Source: Salinibaculum rarum (GTDB taxonomy: Archaea; Halobacteriota; Halobacteria; Halobacteriales; Haloarculaceae). From it: DNA of 64,000 bases. This document shows, piece after piece, positions 51,114 to 59,761 of this stretch. The notes beneath the pieces are model-generated. The model had not been told where the DNA came from. It searched no databases and saw only the letters and a list, made by a program, of their open reading frames with translations. The position numbers were made by a program, and so were the translations under genes. Position 1 is the first letter of the stretch. Each line of letters opens with the position of its first letter. The stretch spans positions 2,542,001-2,606,000 of the forward strand of contig NZ_CP129992.1 of assembly GCF_030505615.1 (NCBI RefSeq), written 5' to 3'.

Positions 51114-51145
51114 GGACACTGTGGGGCGACTGTGAATATCCTATC

Positions 51146-51164
51146 GTGTGAGAATTGATCACAC
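51146..51164. promoter_or_regulatory. GTGTGA-N7-TCACAC inverted repeat
   Basis: Six-base perfect arms around GAATTGA, 33 bases after the folCP stop, in AT-richer DNA. It could be an operator or part of a transcript end. No start codon of a convincing gene is near. Confidence 0.3.
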
Positions 51165-51479
51165 GTTCAGGCTATTGACACTCGGTAGCATGAAGGCAGT
51201 CCAATTCCTCCGTCGAAATGCCCGGAACCGATGTCAAGCACCTACCAGCGGCGTCGGGTCGGGCGATAGCGAACCCCATCACCACCCCGAATACGCCATA
51301 CTGTGTACTGTCACCACGACACGAGGCGAGCTTTGGCGTGTACCACCATGGTTGCTCGCCACAACTCACTTCGGACAGCACGACCAGTCCGCTGCCTCGT
51401 GTCGTCCCCGTCTCGTTCCGGTACCCGTCAGTATCGGGACAGCCCAACAGTCCGAAACATAGCGCAACGATACTAATTG

Positions 51480-51640
51480 TCTAGGGGTGCGACTGACCCA
51501 GGGACTGTCAGCAGTACCACTGCGCTGGTCTCAGAGACCCCCATGCAGCGTCGGGGACCCTGGGGCGGCACCGGGCCCGAGCGTGGATTGGCTAGTGAGA
51601 CCAGTTCTGTGTATCCGGCAGTTACAGCGCAGTAGTGGCG
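51480..51640. repeat. block of nested inverted repeats, possible structured RNA
   Basis: Stems visible by eye: CTGAC/GTCAG (51493-51511), the palindrome GGTCTC-A-GAGACC (51527-51539), CTGGTCTCA (51525-51533) with TGAGACCAG (51596-51604), CCACTGCGC (from 51517) with GCGCAG-TA-GTGG (51627-51638) and CCCAGGG/CCCTGGG (51498-51504 with 51558-51564). Some are mutually exclusive, some nest into a branched fold. The strand of any transcript is unknown. Confidence 0.4.
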
Positions 51641-51707
51641 AGAATCGTTGTGATAGTTAGCGCCTCGTTTTAATGGGGAATTGGACAATCCAGAAAACAG
51701 GGACACT

Positions 51708-52508
51708 ATGGGAACAACTCAATACACGCAATCAGAGACGGTGGAGACACTGCAGTTTCTGGTTGGGTCAGAAGTCCGGATTCGCCTGCTGGCGACGCTC
51801 AACGAGAGTCGGGACGACGCACGGACGCTCGTCGACAAACTCGACGTGCCACACTCGACGGTGCAACGCAATCTGAACAAACTCGAAAATCGGGGGTGGA
51901 TAGACGCGACCGTCAACCGGCAATACTACACGACGCCGGTCGGGGAGATGGTGCTCGATAGCCTCGACGGACTGCTCGGGACCGTCGAGTCGATGGACGG
52001 GCTCGCGGCCTTTGTCGACTGTGTTCCCTTCGACGATTTCGACATCGACCTCGACCTGCTGGCAGAAGCCGACTGCGTCGTTGCCGACAGCGACACGCCG
52101 GCGGCCCCGCTCAACGAGTTCGTCGAACTGCTGGCGGAATCGTCGGGGTTTACGCTCGTGACGCCCCACTGGAACCCGGCGTACAGCGACGTCATCGAAC
52201 GGCAACTCGATGCGGGCAACGAGGTCCAGCTGGTGACGACAGAGTCACAGCGCTCGCTGTTGACTGGACGGGGCGTCTCGGCTATCGAGGAGTCGCTCGA
52301 CAGCGACAACCTCACCGTCCGACTCTCCGAGGACACCCTCCCCTTCGGTCTCGCTATCGTCGACTGCACAGTCGCGCTCGTCGGGTACCGCGACGGGGCA
52401 CTCCGCGTCCTCGTCGAGAGTGACGACCCCGCTATCGCCCAGTGGACCGACCGCTATCTCGACGGTATCGAAGCCACGGCGAAGCCGCTGCGCAAGCAGA
52501 TTCAGTAG
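51708..52508 (+). CDS. HTH regulator with FilR1/DUF1724-like sensor domain
   Basis: A 266-residue regulator. ATG at 51708 is preferred over 51681 given the TATA-like box at 51667. The winged helix (about 10-85) includes VRIRLLATLNESRDDARTLV, then the recognition helix VPHSTVQRNLNKLENRGWID. The rest (about 95-266) resembles the methanogen-type FilR1 (DUF1724) domain, with FTLVTPHWNPAYSDVI and a C-terminal WTDRYLDGIEATAKPL. The ligand and target are unknown. It is a single gene that converges with the glycosyltransferase gene one base away. Confidence 0.85.
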   Translation: MGTTQYTQSETVETLQFLVGSEVRIRLLATLNESRDDARTLVDKLDVPHSTVQRNLNKLENRGWIDATVNRQYYTTPVGEMVLDSLDGLLGTVESMDGLAAFVDCVPFDDFDIDLDLLAEADCVVADSDTPAAPLNEFVELLAESSGFTLVTPHWNPAYSDVIERQLDAGNEVQLVTTESQRSLLTGRGVSAIEESLDSDNLTVRLSEDTLPFGLAIVDCTVALVGYRDGALRVLVESDDPAIAQWTDRYLDGIEATAKPLRKQIQ

Positions 52509-52509
52509 G

Positions 52510-53571
52510 TCAGAGGTAGCCAAACTCGCTCTCGAGACTCTCGTAGATGTCGAGGTACTGTGCGAGAACGCGACTGTGGTCGTATTCGCGCCACGTTTCG
52601 TCGACGGTCAGGTGGTCGTACTGGCCGGCGTCGACGATAGCGTCCGCCAGTTGCTGGGGGTTTGTCACCCGGAAGCTCCGTTCGTAATTCTCGATGAGTT
52701 CGTGGGCGCTCGATTCGGCCTGATACTCGACGAGACCGACACAGCCAGCGGCGAGTGCCCACAGCAGTTCGGTCGCGAAGTGCTCGCGATACGCGGTCTG
52801 GACGAAGGCGTGGGCGCCCCGGTAGATGGCGAGTCGCTGCTCGCGGTCACAGGCCCCGACGAACTGGACCCGGTCGTCGATGCGCAGGTCCGAAGCCTGC
52901 CGTTCGTAGGCTGCCCGCTGTGGGCCGTCACCGATGATAGTCGCCGTCCAGTCGCGGTCGCGCAGTTCTGCCAGTCCGAGAAAGAGACTCTCGATGTTCG
53001 CACTCTCGTCGAGCGGGTGAGCGTAGGCCACGTCGACTTCCTCGCTTGCGTCGACGGACTCGACGAGCGAGAAGTCGATGCCCTCCGGAACGACGCGGGT
53101 GTTCTCCCCGCCCGCACCGAGTTCGCGGACCTCGGTTCGAGTCATCTGCGAGGGCGTGATGACGAGCTGGGGTTCCGTGACCGCCCAGCGTGTCAGGCGT
53201 GCACTCCTGTCGAGGCTCTCGTCGCCGAACCACTCCACGGCCAGCGGCGTTCTGGCGAGCGTGCCACCGACAGAGGCCGCGATAACCTGCTGTGGTGGTG
53301 CCGGCCGGGCGTGGATGACGTCGGGACTGTAGCGGGCGAGCATCGTCGGCAGGCGGAGACAGAAAGAGGCCAGCGCCCGGTTTATCGTGACGGCCCGATA
53401 CTGGATGCCGTCGGCCTCGAAGCGGTCGGGCTCGCCGTCCCACCACTGGGCACAGAAGACAGTCACGTCGTGGCCGGCCTCGGTGAGTTGTCGGGCGAGG
53501 CGCTCGAAGCGACGATTGCCGGCGGTATCGTTGTGCCGGGTCGTCTCCATGGCGACGAGCGCGACGCGCAT
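52510..53571 (-). CDS. glycosyltransferase family 4 (GT-B fold)
   Basis: A 353-residue enzyme. The N-terminal acceptor domain starts MRVALVAMETTRHNDTAGNR. The C-terminal donor domain has the GDGPQRAAYERQA block and the late EHFATELLWALAAGCVGLVE, where the ExxxxxxxE pattern of GT4 is partly kept. ATG at 53571. Donor and acceptor are unknown; lipid-linked or S-layer glycan synthesis is possible. It stands alone and not in a glycan cluster. Confidence 0.87.
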   Translation of the reverse strand: MRVALVAMETTRHNDTAGNRRFERLARQLTEAGHDVTVFCAQWWDGEPDRFEADGIQYRAVTINRALASFCLRLPTMLARYSPDVIHARPAPPQQVIAASVGGTLARTPLAVEWFGDESLDRSARLTRWAVTEPQLVITPSQMTRTEVRELGAGGENTRVVPEGIDFSLVESVDASEEVDVAYAHPLDESANIESLFLGLAELRDRDWTATIIGDGPQRAAYERQASDLRIDDRVQFVGACDREQRLAIYRGAHAFVQTAYREHFATELLWALAAGCVGLVEYQAESSAHELIENYERSFRVTNPQQLADAIVDAGQYDHLTVDETWREYDHSRVLAQYLDIYESLESEFGYL

Positions 53572-53663
53572 ACGCTGGCGGATGTGGGGAGGTGTCAAAA
53601 ATCCCGTGGACCAGCGCCGAGACCCGAAAGCTATTGCCCGTCAGCGACAATGGAGAATCGAGC

Positions 53664-54302
53664 GTGGAATTTGTCGCCGACTCCGACCGGAATCCCTTCG
53701 GGATGGACCCACCGTGTGAGCGGTCGGTCCCGGGCTACGGCGACACCAGCGCACACTTTCACGTCATCGGTGACAATCCGGCCCGCCACGGCGGGCTGGA
53801 CACCGGTATCCCCTTCACCGACCGTCCGTGGTCGGCGGCGTTTTTCGACGCGCTCGCTCGTGGCGGTCTGGTCGAGGGTGTCGACCTCGAGGCGGGGCGT
53901 CTGGACCTCGACCGCACCTTCCTCTCGTATCTACACATGTGTGACCCCGGCGAGGGGGAGCCGACAGAATCCGACTACGCGACGCTGGAACCGTTTTTCG
54001 ACGCAGCGCTCCGGGCCGTCACCGCACATGTGCTGCTCCCGGTCGGGGACCGTGCAATCGAGCACATCCTCGCCACCTGCACCAGCAAGTCGGCGACAGC
54101 CGTCGACGCCGATGCCGTCCACGCGACCGAAGTTCACGGGTCGGGGTGGCTCGTTATCCCCGTCAAGGAACCAGCAACGTGGACCGACGCGGACGCCGAG
54201 GCGCTGGCCCAGATGCTGACCGACCTCCTGGCGAGCGATTACCGCCAGACGGCGGACCTCGGCCGATTTCTCCCCGACGAGGAGTCCCATCTGGTCCGGT
54301 GA
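53664..54302 (+). CDS. uracil-DNA glycosylase-superfamily protein
   Basis: A 212-residue protein. The GTG at 53664 (then EFVADSDRNPFGMDPPCE) is the likely start. The block FHVIGDNPARHGGLDTGIPFTD fits motif 1 of the UDG superfamily (GDxPG-like), and LLPVGDRAIEHILATC and GSGWLVIPVKEP fit later strands. The catalytic Asp and His are not in the classical spacing, so activity on uracil is unproven. A cysteine pair (CERSVPGYG and MCDPGEGE) might hold an iron-sulfur or zinc site. The 3' end is coupled (GTGA) to a 29-codon ORF. Confidence 0.72.
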   Translation: MEFVADSDRNPFGMDPPCERSVPGYGDTSAHFHVIGDNPARHGGLDTGIPFTDRPWSAAFFDALARGGLVEGVDLEAGRLDLDRTFLSYLHMCDPGEGEPTESDYATLEPFFDAALRAVTAHVLLPVGDRAIEHILATCTSKSATAVDADAVHATEVHGSGWLVIPVKEPATWTDADAEALAQMLTDLLASDYRQTADLGRFLPDEESHLVR

Positions 54303-54388
54303 GACAACCGCACCACTGCGAGTGGCCCGAACTCAGTCTGTACGCGAAGGAGTACCTTCGAGAAGAGAGAGCGGACCGCAAAGGATAA
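54299..54388 (+). CDS. 29-residue ORF coupled to the UDG-like gene
   Basis: GTG at 54299 overlaps the preceding TGA (GTGA). The peptide MRQPHHCEWPELSLYAKEYL then continues with charged residues REERADRKG and stops at 54388. One Cys and two His could bind metal. The overlap and the composition (amphipathic helix ELSLYAKEYLREERA) argue for translation. It could also be a chance frame. It ends 23 bases before the convergent fumC stop. Confidence 0.45.
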   Translation: MRQPHHCEWPELSLYAKEYLREERADRKG

Positions 54389-54411
54389 TCAACGACCGCG
54401 AGCGTCGTCGC

Positions 54412-55818
54412 TCAGTCGTCGCCCAGAATGACGCGCTCGGTCATCTTCGCCGGGTCGAGTACCTCTTCGGCCTCCTCCTCGTCGAGATAGCCTTCAGCGA
54501 CGACGACTTCTTTGACCGTCTTGCCTTCCTTGAGCGCCTTCTTTGCGACCTTGCTGGCCTTGTCGTAGCCGATAGCGGGGTTGAGCGCCGTGGCGAGTGC
54601 CATCGACTGCTCGACGCGCTCGGCACAGTGTTCGCGGTCGGCTTCGAGTTTGTCCACGAACCGTTCGGCGAACACCTCGCTGCTGTTTGCCAGCAGTTTC
54701 GCAGACTGGAGGAAGTTGTACGCCAGAACCGGCTTGTAGAGGTTCAGGTCGATCTGGCCCTCGGCAGCGCCGGCGGAGACGGCGGCGTCGTTGCCGACAA
54801 CCTGCTTGTGGACCTGGTTGACTGCCTCGGCGACGACGGGGTTGATCTTGCCGGGCATAATCGAGGAACCGGGCTGGTTCTCGGGCTGGTCGATTTCGCC
54901 GAGTCCGTTGCGCGGACCGGAGGCGAGCAGGCGCAGGTCGTTTGCAATCTTGTTCAGCGACCCGGCGATGGTCCGCAGGGCACCGTGGGCCTCGTTCATC
55001 GCGTCGTGGGCGGCCTGGGCCTCGAAGTGGTTGTCCGCTTCGCGGAAGTCGACGCCCGTCTCCTCGCTCATGTACTCGGCCGCTTTGGCGGGGAACTCGG
55101 GATGGGTGTTGAGCCCGGTCCCGACAGCGGTCCCGCCGAGTGCGAGTTCCTGCAGGTGGGGCAGGGCGTTCTCGGCGCGCTGGATGCCCTTCTCGACTTG
55201 CGTCCGGTAGCCGGAGAACTCCTGGCCGAGCATGATAGGCGTCGCATCCTGGAGGTGTGTCCGCCCGGTCTTGACGACGTCGTCGTACTCCTCGGCCTTG
55301 GCGTCGAGGGAGTCGGCGAGCGTCTCCAGTGCCGGAAGGAGGTCCTTCTGGACCGCTTCGGCGCTGGCGACGTGCATCGCCGTCGGAATCACGTCGTTGC
55401 TGGACTGGCCGTAGTTGACGTGGTCGTTCGGGTGAATCTCGCGGGTCCCGATTTCGCCACCGTAGAGTTCGGTCGCCCGGTTCGAGATAACCTCGTTTGC
55501 GTTCATGTTCGAGGACGTGCCAGAGCCGGTCTGGAACACGTCGACCGGGAACTGGTCGTCGTGCTCGCCGGCGATGACCTCGTCTGCGGCCTCGATGATA
55601 CAATCTGCCTTCTCCTCGGCGACCAGACCAAGTTCCTTGTTGGCCTGGGCTGCACCCTTCTTGACGACACCGAGAGCGCGAACGAATCGGCGGCCGAAGG
55701 TCGCATCGCTGATCGGGAAGTTCTGAATCGCACGCTGTGTCTGTGCCCCCCAGTAGGCGTCGGCGGGCACCTGCATCTCTCCGAGACTGTCCTGTTCGGT
55801 TCGGAACTCGTCGCTCAT
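54412..55818 (-). CDS. fumC: class II fumarate hydratase
   Basis: A 468-residue tetrameric enzyme of the citric acid cycle (fumarate to malate). ATG at 55818 (MSDEFRTEQDSLGEMQVPAD). Signature GSSIMPGKINPVVAEA; further active-site regions GSGTSSNMNANEV and HPNDHVNYGQSSNDVIPTA. Length is normal for FumC. It belongs to the same superfamily as PurB in this window but the substrate-binding blocks clearly mark fumarase. No other cycle gene is adjacent. Confidence 0.95.
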   Translation of the reverse strand: MSDEFRTEQDSLGEMQVPADAYWGAQTQRAIQNFPISDATFGRRFVRALGVVKKGAAQANKELGLVAEEKADCIIEAADEVIAGEHDDQFPVDVFQTGSGTSSNMNANEVISNRATELYGGEIGTREIHPNDHVNYGQSSNDVIPTAMHVASAEAVQKDLLPALETLADSLDAKAEEYDDVVKTGRTHLQDATPIMLGQEFSGYRTQVEKGIQRAENALPHLQELALGGTAVGTGLNTHPEFPAKAAEYMSEETGVDFREADNHFEAQAAHDAMNEAHGALRTIAGSLNKIANDLRLLASGPRNGLGEIDQPENQPGSSIMPGKINPVVAEAVNQVHKQVVGNDAAVSAGAAEGQIDLNLYKPVLAYNFLQSAKLLANSSEVFAERFVDKLEADREHCAERVEQSMALATALNPAIGYDKASKVAKKALKEGKTVKEVVVAEGYLDEEEAEEVLDPAKMTERVILGDD

Positions 55819-55956
55819 ACGTATCACACTCCACCCGCCCGGGCGTAAAAGCCACCGATACCGTCGGAGCGCCCCCGCGAACACTGTTTACCAGACGGAC
55901 TTTCAGGTGGTTTGATATGCTGGGGCGATGACTACGGGAATGGAGACGTGATCCCT

Positions 55957-56508
55957 ATGAGTCAGGAAAACCCCATCAACACGGTCTTTGAACTGCAGCG
56001 ACAGACACTCCAGCAGAGCCAGCAGGCGCTCGAACAGTCCATCGAATTCCAGAAGCGGCTCAACGAGGCCATCACCAGCGGCATGGAAGGCCAAGCCGAT
56101 GCCCAGCAGCGAAGCGTTGAGGTGACCCAGTCGGCAATGGAGAACTACCTCGATACCATCGAGTCGAACGTTCCGGGCTCTGAATCCGGTGTGGCCCAGA
56201 TTCGCGAGGCGATGGAAGAGCAGTTCAGCGCCGTCGAGGAAGCTCAGGCGGAGGCCCAGGAGATGGCCCAGGAGGGACTCGACGAGTACGAGAACCTCTC
56301 CGAGCAGTACCTCGATGCACTCGGCGAGCAAATGCAGATGCTCCAGGATGCCCACGAGGACATGGAGACACAGACCCAGGAGTTCGTCGACGACACCGAG
56401 GAGCGCCTCGAAACGCTGCACGAGGAGGCCAACGAGCAGGTCCAGGAGCAAATCGAACAGCTCCAGGACCAGATGGCAGACCTTCGCTCGCAGGTCACCG
56501 ACGAGTAA
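55957..56508 (+). CDS. phasin-like coiled-coil protein
   Basis: A 183-residue protein that is almost fully helical and Gln/Glu-rich. ATG at 55957 (MSQENPINTVFELQRQ). The head NPINTVFELQRQTLQQSQQA and the middle TQSAMENYLDTIESNVPGSE look like phasins, the granule-coating proteins of polyhydroxyalkanoate storage. From residue 90 on it is a continuous coiled coil. No pha synthase gene is near, so a different scaffold role is possible. A T-rich stretch after the stop (cattcttcattttt) may end the transcript. Confidence 0.75.
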   Translation: MSQENPINTVFELQRQTLQQSQQALEQSIEFQKRLNEAITSGMEGQADAQQRSVEVTQSAMENYLDTIESNVPGSESGVAQIREAMEEQFSAVEEAQAEAQEMAQEGLDEYENLSEQYLDALGEQMQMLQDAHEDMETQTQEFVDDTEERLETLHEEANEQVQEQIEQLQDQMADLRSQVTDE

Positions 56509-56566
56509 CCGTCAGCATTCTTCATTTTTCACCCGGGGGACAGCGCCGCCGCCGTCAGGAGTCCAG

Positions 56567-57547
56567 TCAGGCCCAGTCGTCGAGTCCGGTCTGGACGAGC
56601 GAGTCCTCGATGCGCTCGAATCCCCGCGCCACCTCGTCGGCGTCGACCTCCCACTCGTCGGTGACGAACGCGCGGGCGGCGTCGACATCGGGATTCAGGT
56701 CCGTATCGAAGTCCGGGTCGTCGACGACGGCGGGGTCGAGAAACAGTTGCCGGATGCGGTCGGCATTCTCGACGGTGTACCCCTCCGCATCGAAGACACT
56801 CCAGAGGTCGCCGTGTTCGGTGACCAGCGAGACGGCCGTCTTCGGGCCGACGCCAGAAATGCCCTCGTTGAAGTCCGTCCCACACAGGATTCCGACGTCG
56901 ACCAGCTGTTCCCACGTCAGGTCGTGGCGGGTCAGCGTCGCATCGAAGTCCATCAGTTCGGGGTCACCCTTGCTGGTAAGCTGGCGCAACGTCCGTGGGG
57001 ACCCAAAGAGGAGTGCGTCGTAGTCTTCGGTTCCCGCGTAGTCGACCTGTCCCTTTCGGGCCATGACTGCGGCCTGGGCCTCGCCCTCGGCGGGCGCATC
57101 CACGACAGGGACGTCGAGCAAGTCAAGCAAGTCCCGCGTCGTGTCGACGATGGTGTCGGTCAGCCGCTGGGTTCTCGATTCGAGACGTGCGACGGCGACA
57201 GCGTCACCCTCCTCTCGGGCGTCTTCGAGCTGGTCCTCGTACTTTTCGCGCTGTTCGCGGCGACTCTGTACCTCGTCGTCTTTCAGTTCCGTGACAGCGC
57301 CGTCGAAGACGAACACGGGCGTCAGGTCGTGCTCGAAGAACTTCGGTAGCCCCTGGACGACGCCGACGAGGTTCGCGACTTCGGTGCCGTCGCCGGTCGT
57401 GTACACGTCCTCGCTGGTCCACTTGACCGTCGTCGTCAGATACCGGTAGAGCCAGTTGTGCGCGTCGACAGCGACGACAGAACCCGAGAGTTCGTCGAAC
57501 GGTATCTCCTCGAGTGCGGCAAGCGAGCGCAGGTCCGCGTTTCCCAT
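56567..57547 (-). CDS. fen: flap endonuclease 1
   Basis: A 326-residue structure-specific nuclease that trims Okazaki flaps. The N-terminal [20 protein letters not shown] with [13 protein letters not shown] (first Asp), [11 protein letters not shown], the acidic block [20 protein letters not shown] and the helix-hairpin-helix [21 protein letters not shown] are all present. The C-terminal QTGLDDWA is a short PCNA-interacting peptide. ATG at 57547. It is 79 bases from the GNAT gene on the same strand. Confidence 0.94.
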   Translation of the reverse strand: MGNADLRSLAALEEIPFDELSGSVVAVDAHNWLYRYLTTTVKWTSEDVYTTGDGTEVANLVGVVQGLPKFFEHDLTPVFVFDGAVTELKDDEVQSRREQREKYEDQLEDAREEGDAVAVARLESRTQRLTDTIVDTTRDLLDLLDVPVVDAPAEGEAQAAVMARKGQVDYAGTEDYDALLFGSPRTLRQLTSKGDPELMDFDATLTRHDLTWEQLVDVGILCGTDFNEGISGVGPKTAVSLVTEHGDLWSVFDAEGYTVENADRIRQLFLDPAVVDDPDFDTDLNPDVDAARAFVTDEWEVDADEVARGFERIEDSLVQTGLDDWA

Positions 57548-57625
57548 TGCCCGCCTTTGGAGTGAGCGGGGCTTGAATCTCCCGACGTCGAGCGTGACGA
57601 CTGTCTGATTCGCGACCACTGCCGC

Positions 57626-58189
57626 TCAGACCGGCGGGTCGACGGTCTCGGGTGGCTCGACTCGGGCCGCAAGAAACTGTTCTTCTGCGTCGGTGAGGTC
57701 GCGCTCGCGGTACCGGTCCAGGCCACGCTGGTAGCGCTCACGGCCGCCTTCAGTGGGCGGGCTGGCACAGACCAGTTCTGCGAGGCCGGTCGTCTCGCCG
57801 GTGAAAGCAAAGCCAGCCCGGTAGGCGGCCTCGTAGGCGAAGGGGTTGTTGACCGCAATCGAGACGCGGTCGTATCCGTTCGCTCGCGCCCGCTCGGTGA
57901 GAAAGCGGAGCAGTCGGGGGCCGATACCCTCGCCACGGCGGTCGGTTCTGACGGTGATGTATCGACAGCGGAGCGTGTCGGGGTCGGTCCGGTCGGCGTC
58001 GAACGCGACGGCTGCGAGCACGTTGTCGGCGAAGGGACCGTCCCCAGCGTCGGACTTGGTCACGTCGTCGGTCCGTACGACGGCTTTGCCCGTGGTCGAC
58101 ATGACGAACTTCCCGGCGTAGGAGAACTGCTCGTGGTCGAGACGGAGCGTCGGGCCGTCGTCGGGCCATCCGAGCAGTGTAAACTCCAT
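57626..58189 (-). CDS. GNAT-family N-acetyltransferase
   Basis: A 187-residue acetyl-CoA-dependent transferase. Motif A is RTDRRGEGIGPRLLRFL (Q/RxxGxG/A type), preceded by strand RCRYITVRTD and followed by the VNNPFAYEAAYRAGFAFTGE block. The substrate is unknown. ATG at 58189 (MEFTLLGWPDDG). It is divergent from the methyltransferase gene; the 74-base shared region has a T-rich box (cgttttggtgg) for the plus strand. Confidence 0.87.
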   Translation of the reverse strand: MEFTLLGWPDDGPTLRLDHEQFSYAGKFVMSTTGKAVVRTDDVTKSDAGDGPFADNVLAAVAFDADRTDPDTLRCRYITVRTDRRGEGIGPRLLRFLTERARANGYDRVSIAVNNPFAYEAAYRAGFAFTGETTGLAELVCASPPTEGGRERYQRGLDRYRERDLTDAEEQFLAARVEPPETVDPPV

Positions 58190-58263
58190 ACAGCGGTGTG
58201 GGCGGCCAGCCCAAAGTGTCCTGTGGGAGAGACGTTTTGGTGGTCCAGGCCCAGCGGTTGCAT

Positions 58264-58869
58264 ATGGCAGTGGGTGACGTCTCGACGTTCGACCGCTTTG
58301 CTCGCGTGTACGACCTCCTGATGCCAGCGGCACGGCGGTCGAAGCTCCAGGCCGGACTCGCCCTCGCAGAGCGGCCGGTCGAGCGCGTCGTCGACGTCGG
58401 TGGCGGACCCGGGCGCGCGGTCCGGGCAATCGACGCGGACTGTCGTGTGGTCGCCGACCCCGCACGCGGGATGCTCGCCCAGGCCCAGACACACGGTCTC
58501 GGGGCCGTCCAAGGAGACGGCTCTCGACTTCCGATTCGCAACTCGGTAGTCGACGCAGTCATCGTCTCGGATGCACTCCACCACATCGCCGACCAGCGAG
58601 GTGTCTTGGAGGAGGCCCGGCGGGTGTTGCGGCCCGGCGGTGTGCTCGTCGTCCGGGAGTTCGACCCGACGACACTGCGCGGGCGGGCGCTCGTCGCCGC
58701 AGAACGCGTCTGGGGTTTTGACTCGACGTTTTACAGCCCGGACGCACTCCGTGCGGACGTCGACGCCGTCGGGCTGGACGGGCAGGTCGTCGAACACGGG
58801 TTCGGGTACACCGTCGCCGGCGTCGCCCGGACGGAGAACGGGAACCCCAAGGCAGAGGAGTCCGAGTAG
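58264..58869 (+). CDS. class I SAM-dependent methyltransferase (UbiE/MenG-like)
   Basis: A 201-residue enzyme. Motif I VVDVGGGPGRAVRAI lies at about 42-56, post-I VVADPARGML follows, and the DALHHIADQRGVLEEARRVL block resembles UbiE/MenG methyltransferases of quinone synthesis. The start FDRFARVYDLLMPAA is also typical. The substrate may be demethylmenaquinone, but small-molecule methyltransferases are hard to tell apart. The DUF3054 membrane protein gene starts six bases after its stop. Confidence 0.87.
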   Translation: MAVGDVSTFDRFARVYDLLMPAARRSKLQAGLALAERPVERVVDVGGGPGRAVRAIDADCRVVADPARGMLAQAQTHGLGAVQGDGSRLPIRNSVVDAVIVSDALHHIADQRGVLEEARRVLRPGGVLVVREFDPTTLRGRALVAAERVWGFDSTFYSPDALRADVDAVGLDGQVVEHGFGYTVAGVARTENGNPKAEESE

Positions 58870-58875
58870 CCACGT

Positions 58876-59307
58876 ATGAGCACGACCTCCTATCTCCGGT
58901 CGCAGGTCGAACCGACCTCACTGGCGGCCGGGCTCGCGGTGGGTGACGTTCTCGCGATTGCGGCGTTTATCGCGGCCGGGCGCCAGCAACACATCGGACA
59001 GCCAATCGGTGACCCGGTCGGCTTTCTGGACACGCTCGCGCCGTTTCTCATCGGCTGGGCCATCGCCGCGCTGGTCGGTGGGCTGTACACGCGCGAGGCG
59101 GTGCTGACGCCGCGCCGGGCAATCAGCTGGACGCTCCCGGCGTGGGTGCTGGCCGTCGTGGTCGGGGCCGGCCTGCGAGCGACGCCACTCTTTACCGGCA
59201 GTGCGGCACTGACCTTCGTCCTGGTGACGTTCGTCGTCGGCGGTACACTGTTGGTCGGCTGGCGGACACTCGCGGCAACGGTTACAGAAAACAGAACGCG
59301 GCCGTAG
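58876..59307 (+). CDS. DUF3054-family membrane protein
   Basis: A 143-residue protein with four membrane helices (LAAGLAVGDVLAIAAFIAAG, FLIGWAIAALVGGLYT, WTLPAWVLAVVVGAGLRA, FVLVTFVVGGTLLVGWRTL). The DUF3054 sequence GDVLAIAAFIAAGRQQH and PFLIGWAIAALVGGLY are clear. Function unknown. It is the second gene of a pair with the methyltransferase. Confidence 0.88.
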   Translation: MSTTSYLRSQVEPTSLAAGLAVGDVLAIAAFIAAGRQQHIGQPIGDPVGFLDTLAPFLIGWAIAALVGGLYTREAVLTPRRAISWTLPAWVLAVVVGAGLRATPLFTGSAALTFVLVTFVVGGTLLVGWRTLAATVTENRTRP

Positions 59308-59393
59308 CCGGTCAGCGGTCACTCCAAGGACGGAACGATATCGAGCAAGTCGCAGGGAAGTGAGCGTGGCAGGGTCGTCTGGACACCCGCCAC

Positions 59394-59564
59394 TCACCGG
59401 TGTTCGTCGGCTGTGATGACTGCTGTCGACTGAATCCACGCCTGGTGGTTCTCCCGGTCGTAGATGACAAACTCCTCGTCACTGATATTTAGCTCTGCGT
59501 ACCGGTTGGTCTGGCCGTCGTCTGTGACTCGGTCGTCGGTTTCGTCGGTAGCGTTGGTGGTCAT
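59394..59564 (-). CDS. 56-residue haloarchaeal protein (DUF7331-like)
   Basis: ATG at 59564. An acidic Thr/Asp-rich head leads into the conserved tail RYAELNISDEEFVIYDRENH and QAWIQSTAVIT, which I recall from many short haloarchaeal proteins. A likely single beta-hairpin unit. On the minus strand an AT-rich tatttattta box (59627-59636) some 65 bases upstream may drive it, leaving a leader of about 40 bases. Function unknown. Confidence 0.8.
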   Translation of the reverse strand: MTTNATDETDDRVTDDGQTNRYAELNISDEEFVIYDRENHQAWIQSTAVITADEHR

Positions 59565-59626
59565 GGATGTCCAGGGTCGGCCCGGCGGGCCGTCGCTGTT
59601 TCTCCATGTCAACGTTACACATTGTC

Positions 59627-59740
59627 GTAAATAAATACTCCCCCGTAATTATCGTGTTTAAAAATAGACCAGGTAGACCGGTTCCGGTAATCTCTGTGCC
59701 GAATTCGCCGCCGGAGTGTCGGGTCACAGTGTTCAAAAGT
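59627..59740. promoter_or_regulatory. bidirectional promoter region
   Basis: Between the DUF7331-like gene and the cyclodeaminase gene the DNA is notably AT-rich (taaataaatac at 59627-59637, gtgtttaaaaatag at 59653-59666). A ttcaaaag box at 59732-59739 is at leaderless distance from the ATG at 59762. Confidence 0.45.
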
Positions 59741-59761
59741 CGAGCCCTGCTACCGAGTGGT

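Larger units (their letters stand above)
51114..51707. other. 594-base gap without a convincing gene
   Basis: Reading frames here (for example 51218-51484 on the plus strand) lack the acidic composition of the genome and match nothing that I know. The left part holds a GTGTGA/TCACAC repeat. The right part (about 51480-51640) is packed with inverted repeats and is listed separately. The last 45 bases hold the promoter of the HTH gene (gttttaat at 51667-51674). There is no tRNA, RNase P RNA or SRP RNA signature. Confidence 0.6.

Noticed and set aside
51218-51484. 88-codon frame in the gap after folCP
   Set aside because: Composition is Pro/Ser-rich and not acidic, no recognisable promoter spacing, and an opposite-strand frame of similar length covers the same DNA.
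51480-51640. RNase P RNA or 7S (SRP) RNA
   Set aside because: Conserved core sequences of either RNA (for example the GGAA-type loop of SRP helix 8 or the GAGGAAAGTCC-type core of RNase P) are not seen on either strand.
51473-51706. 77-codon minus-strand frame across the inverted-repeat block
   Set aside because: It reads through every stem without any protein-like pattern; RNA or DNA structure explains the block better.
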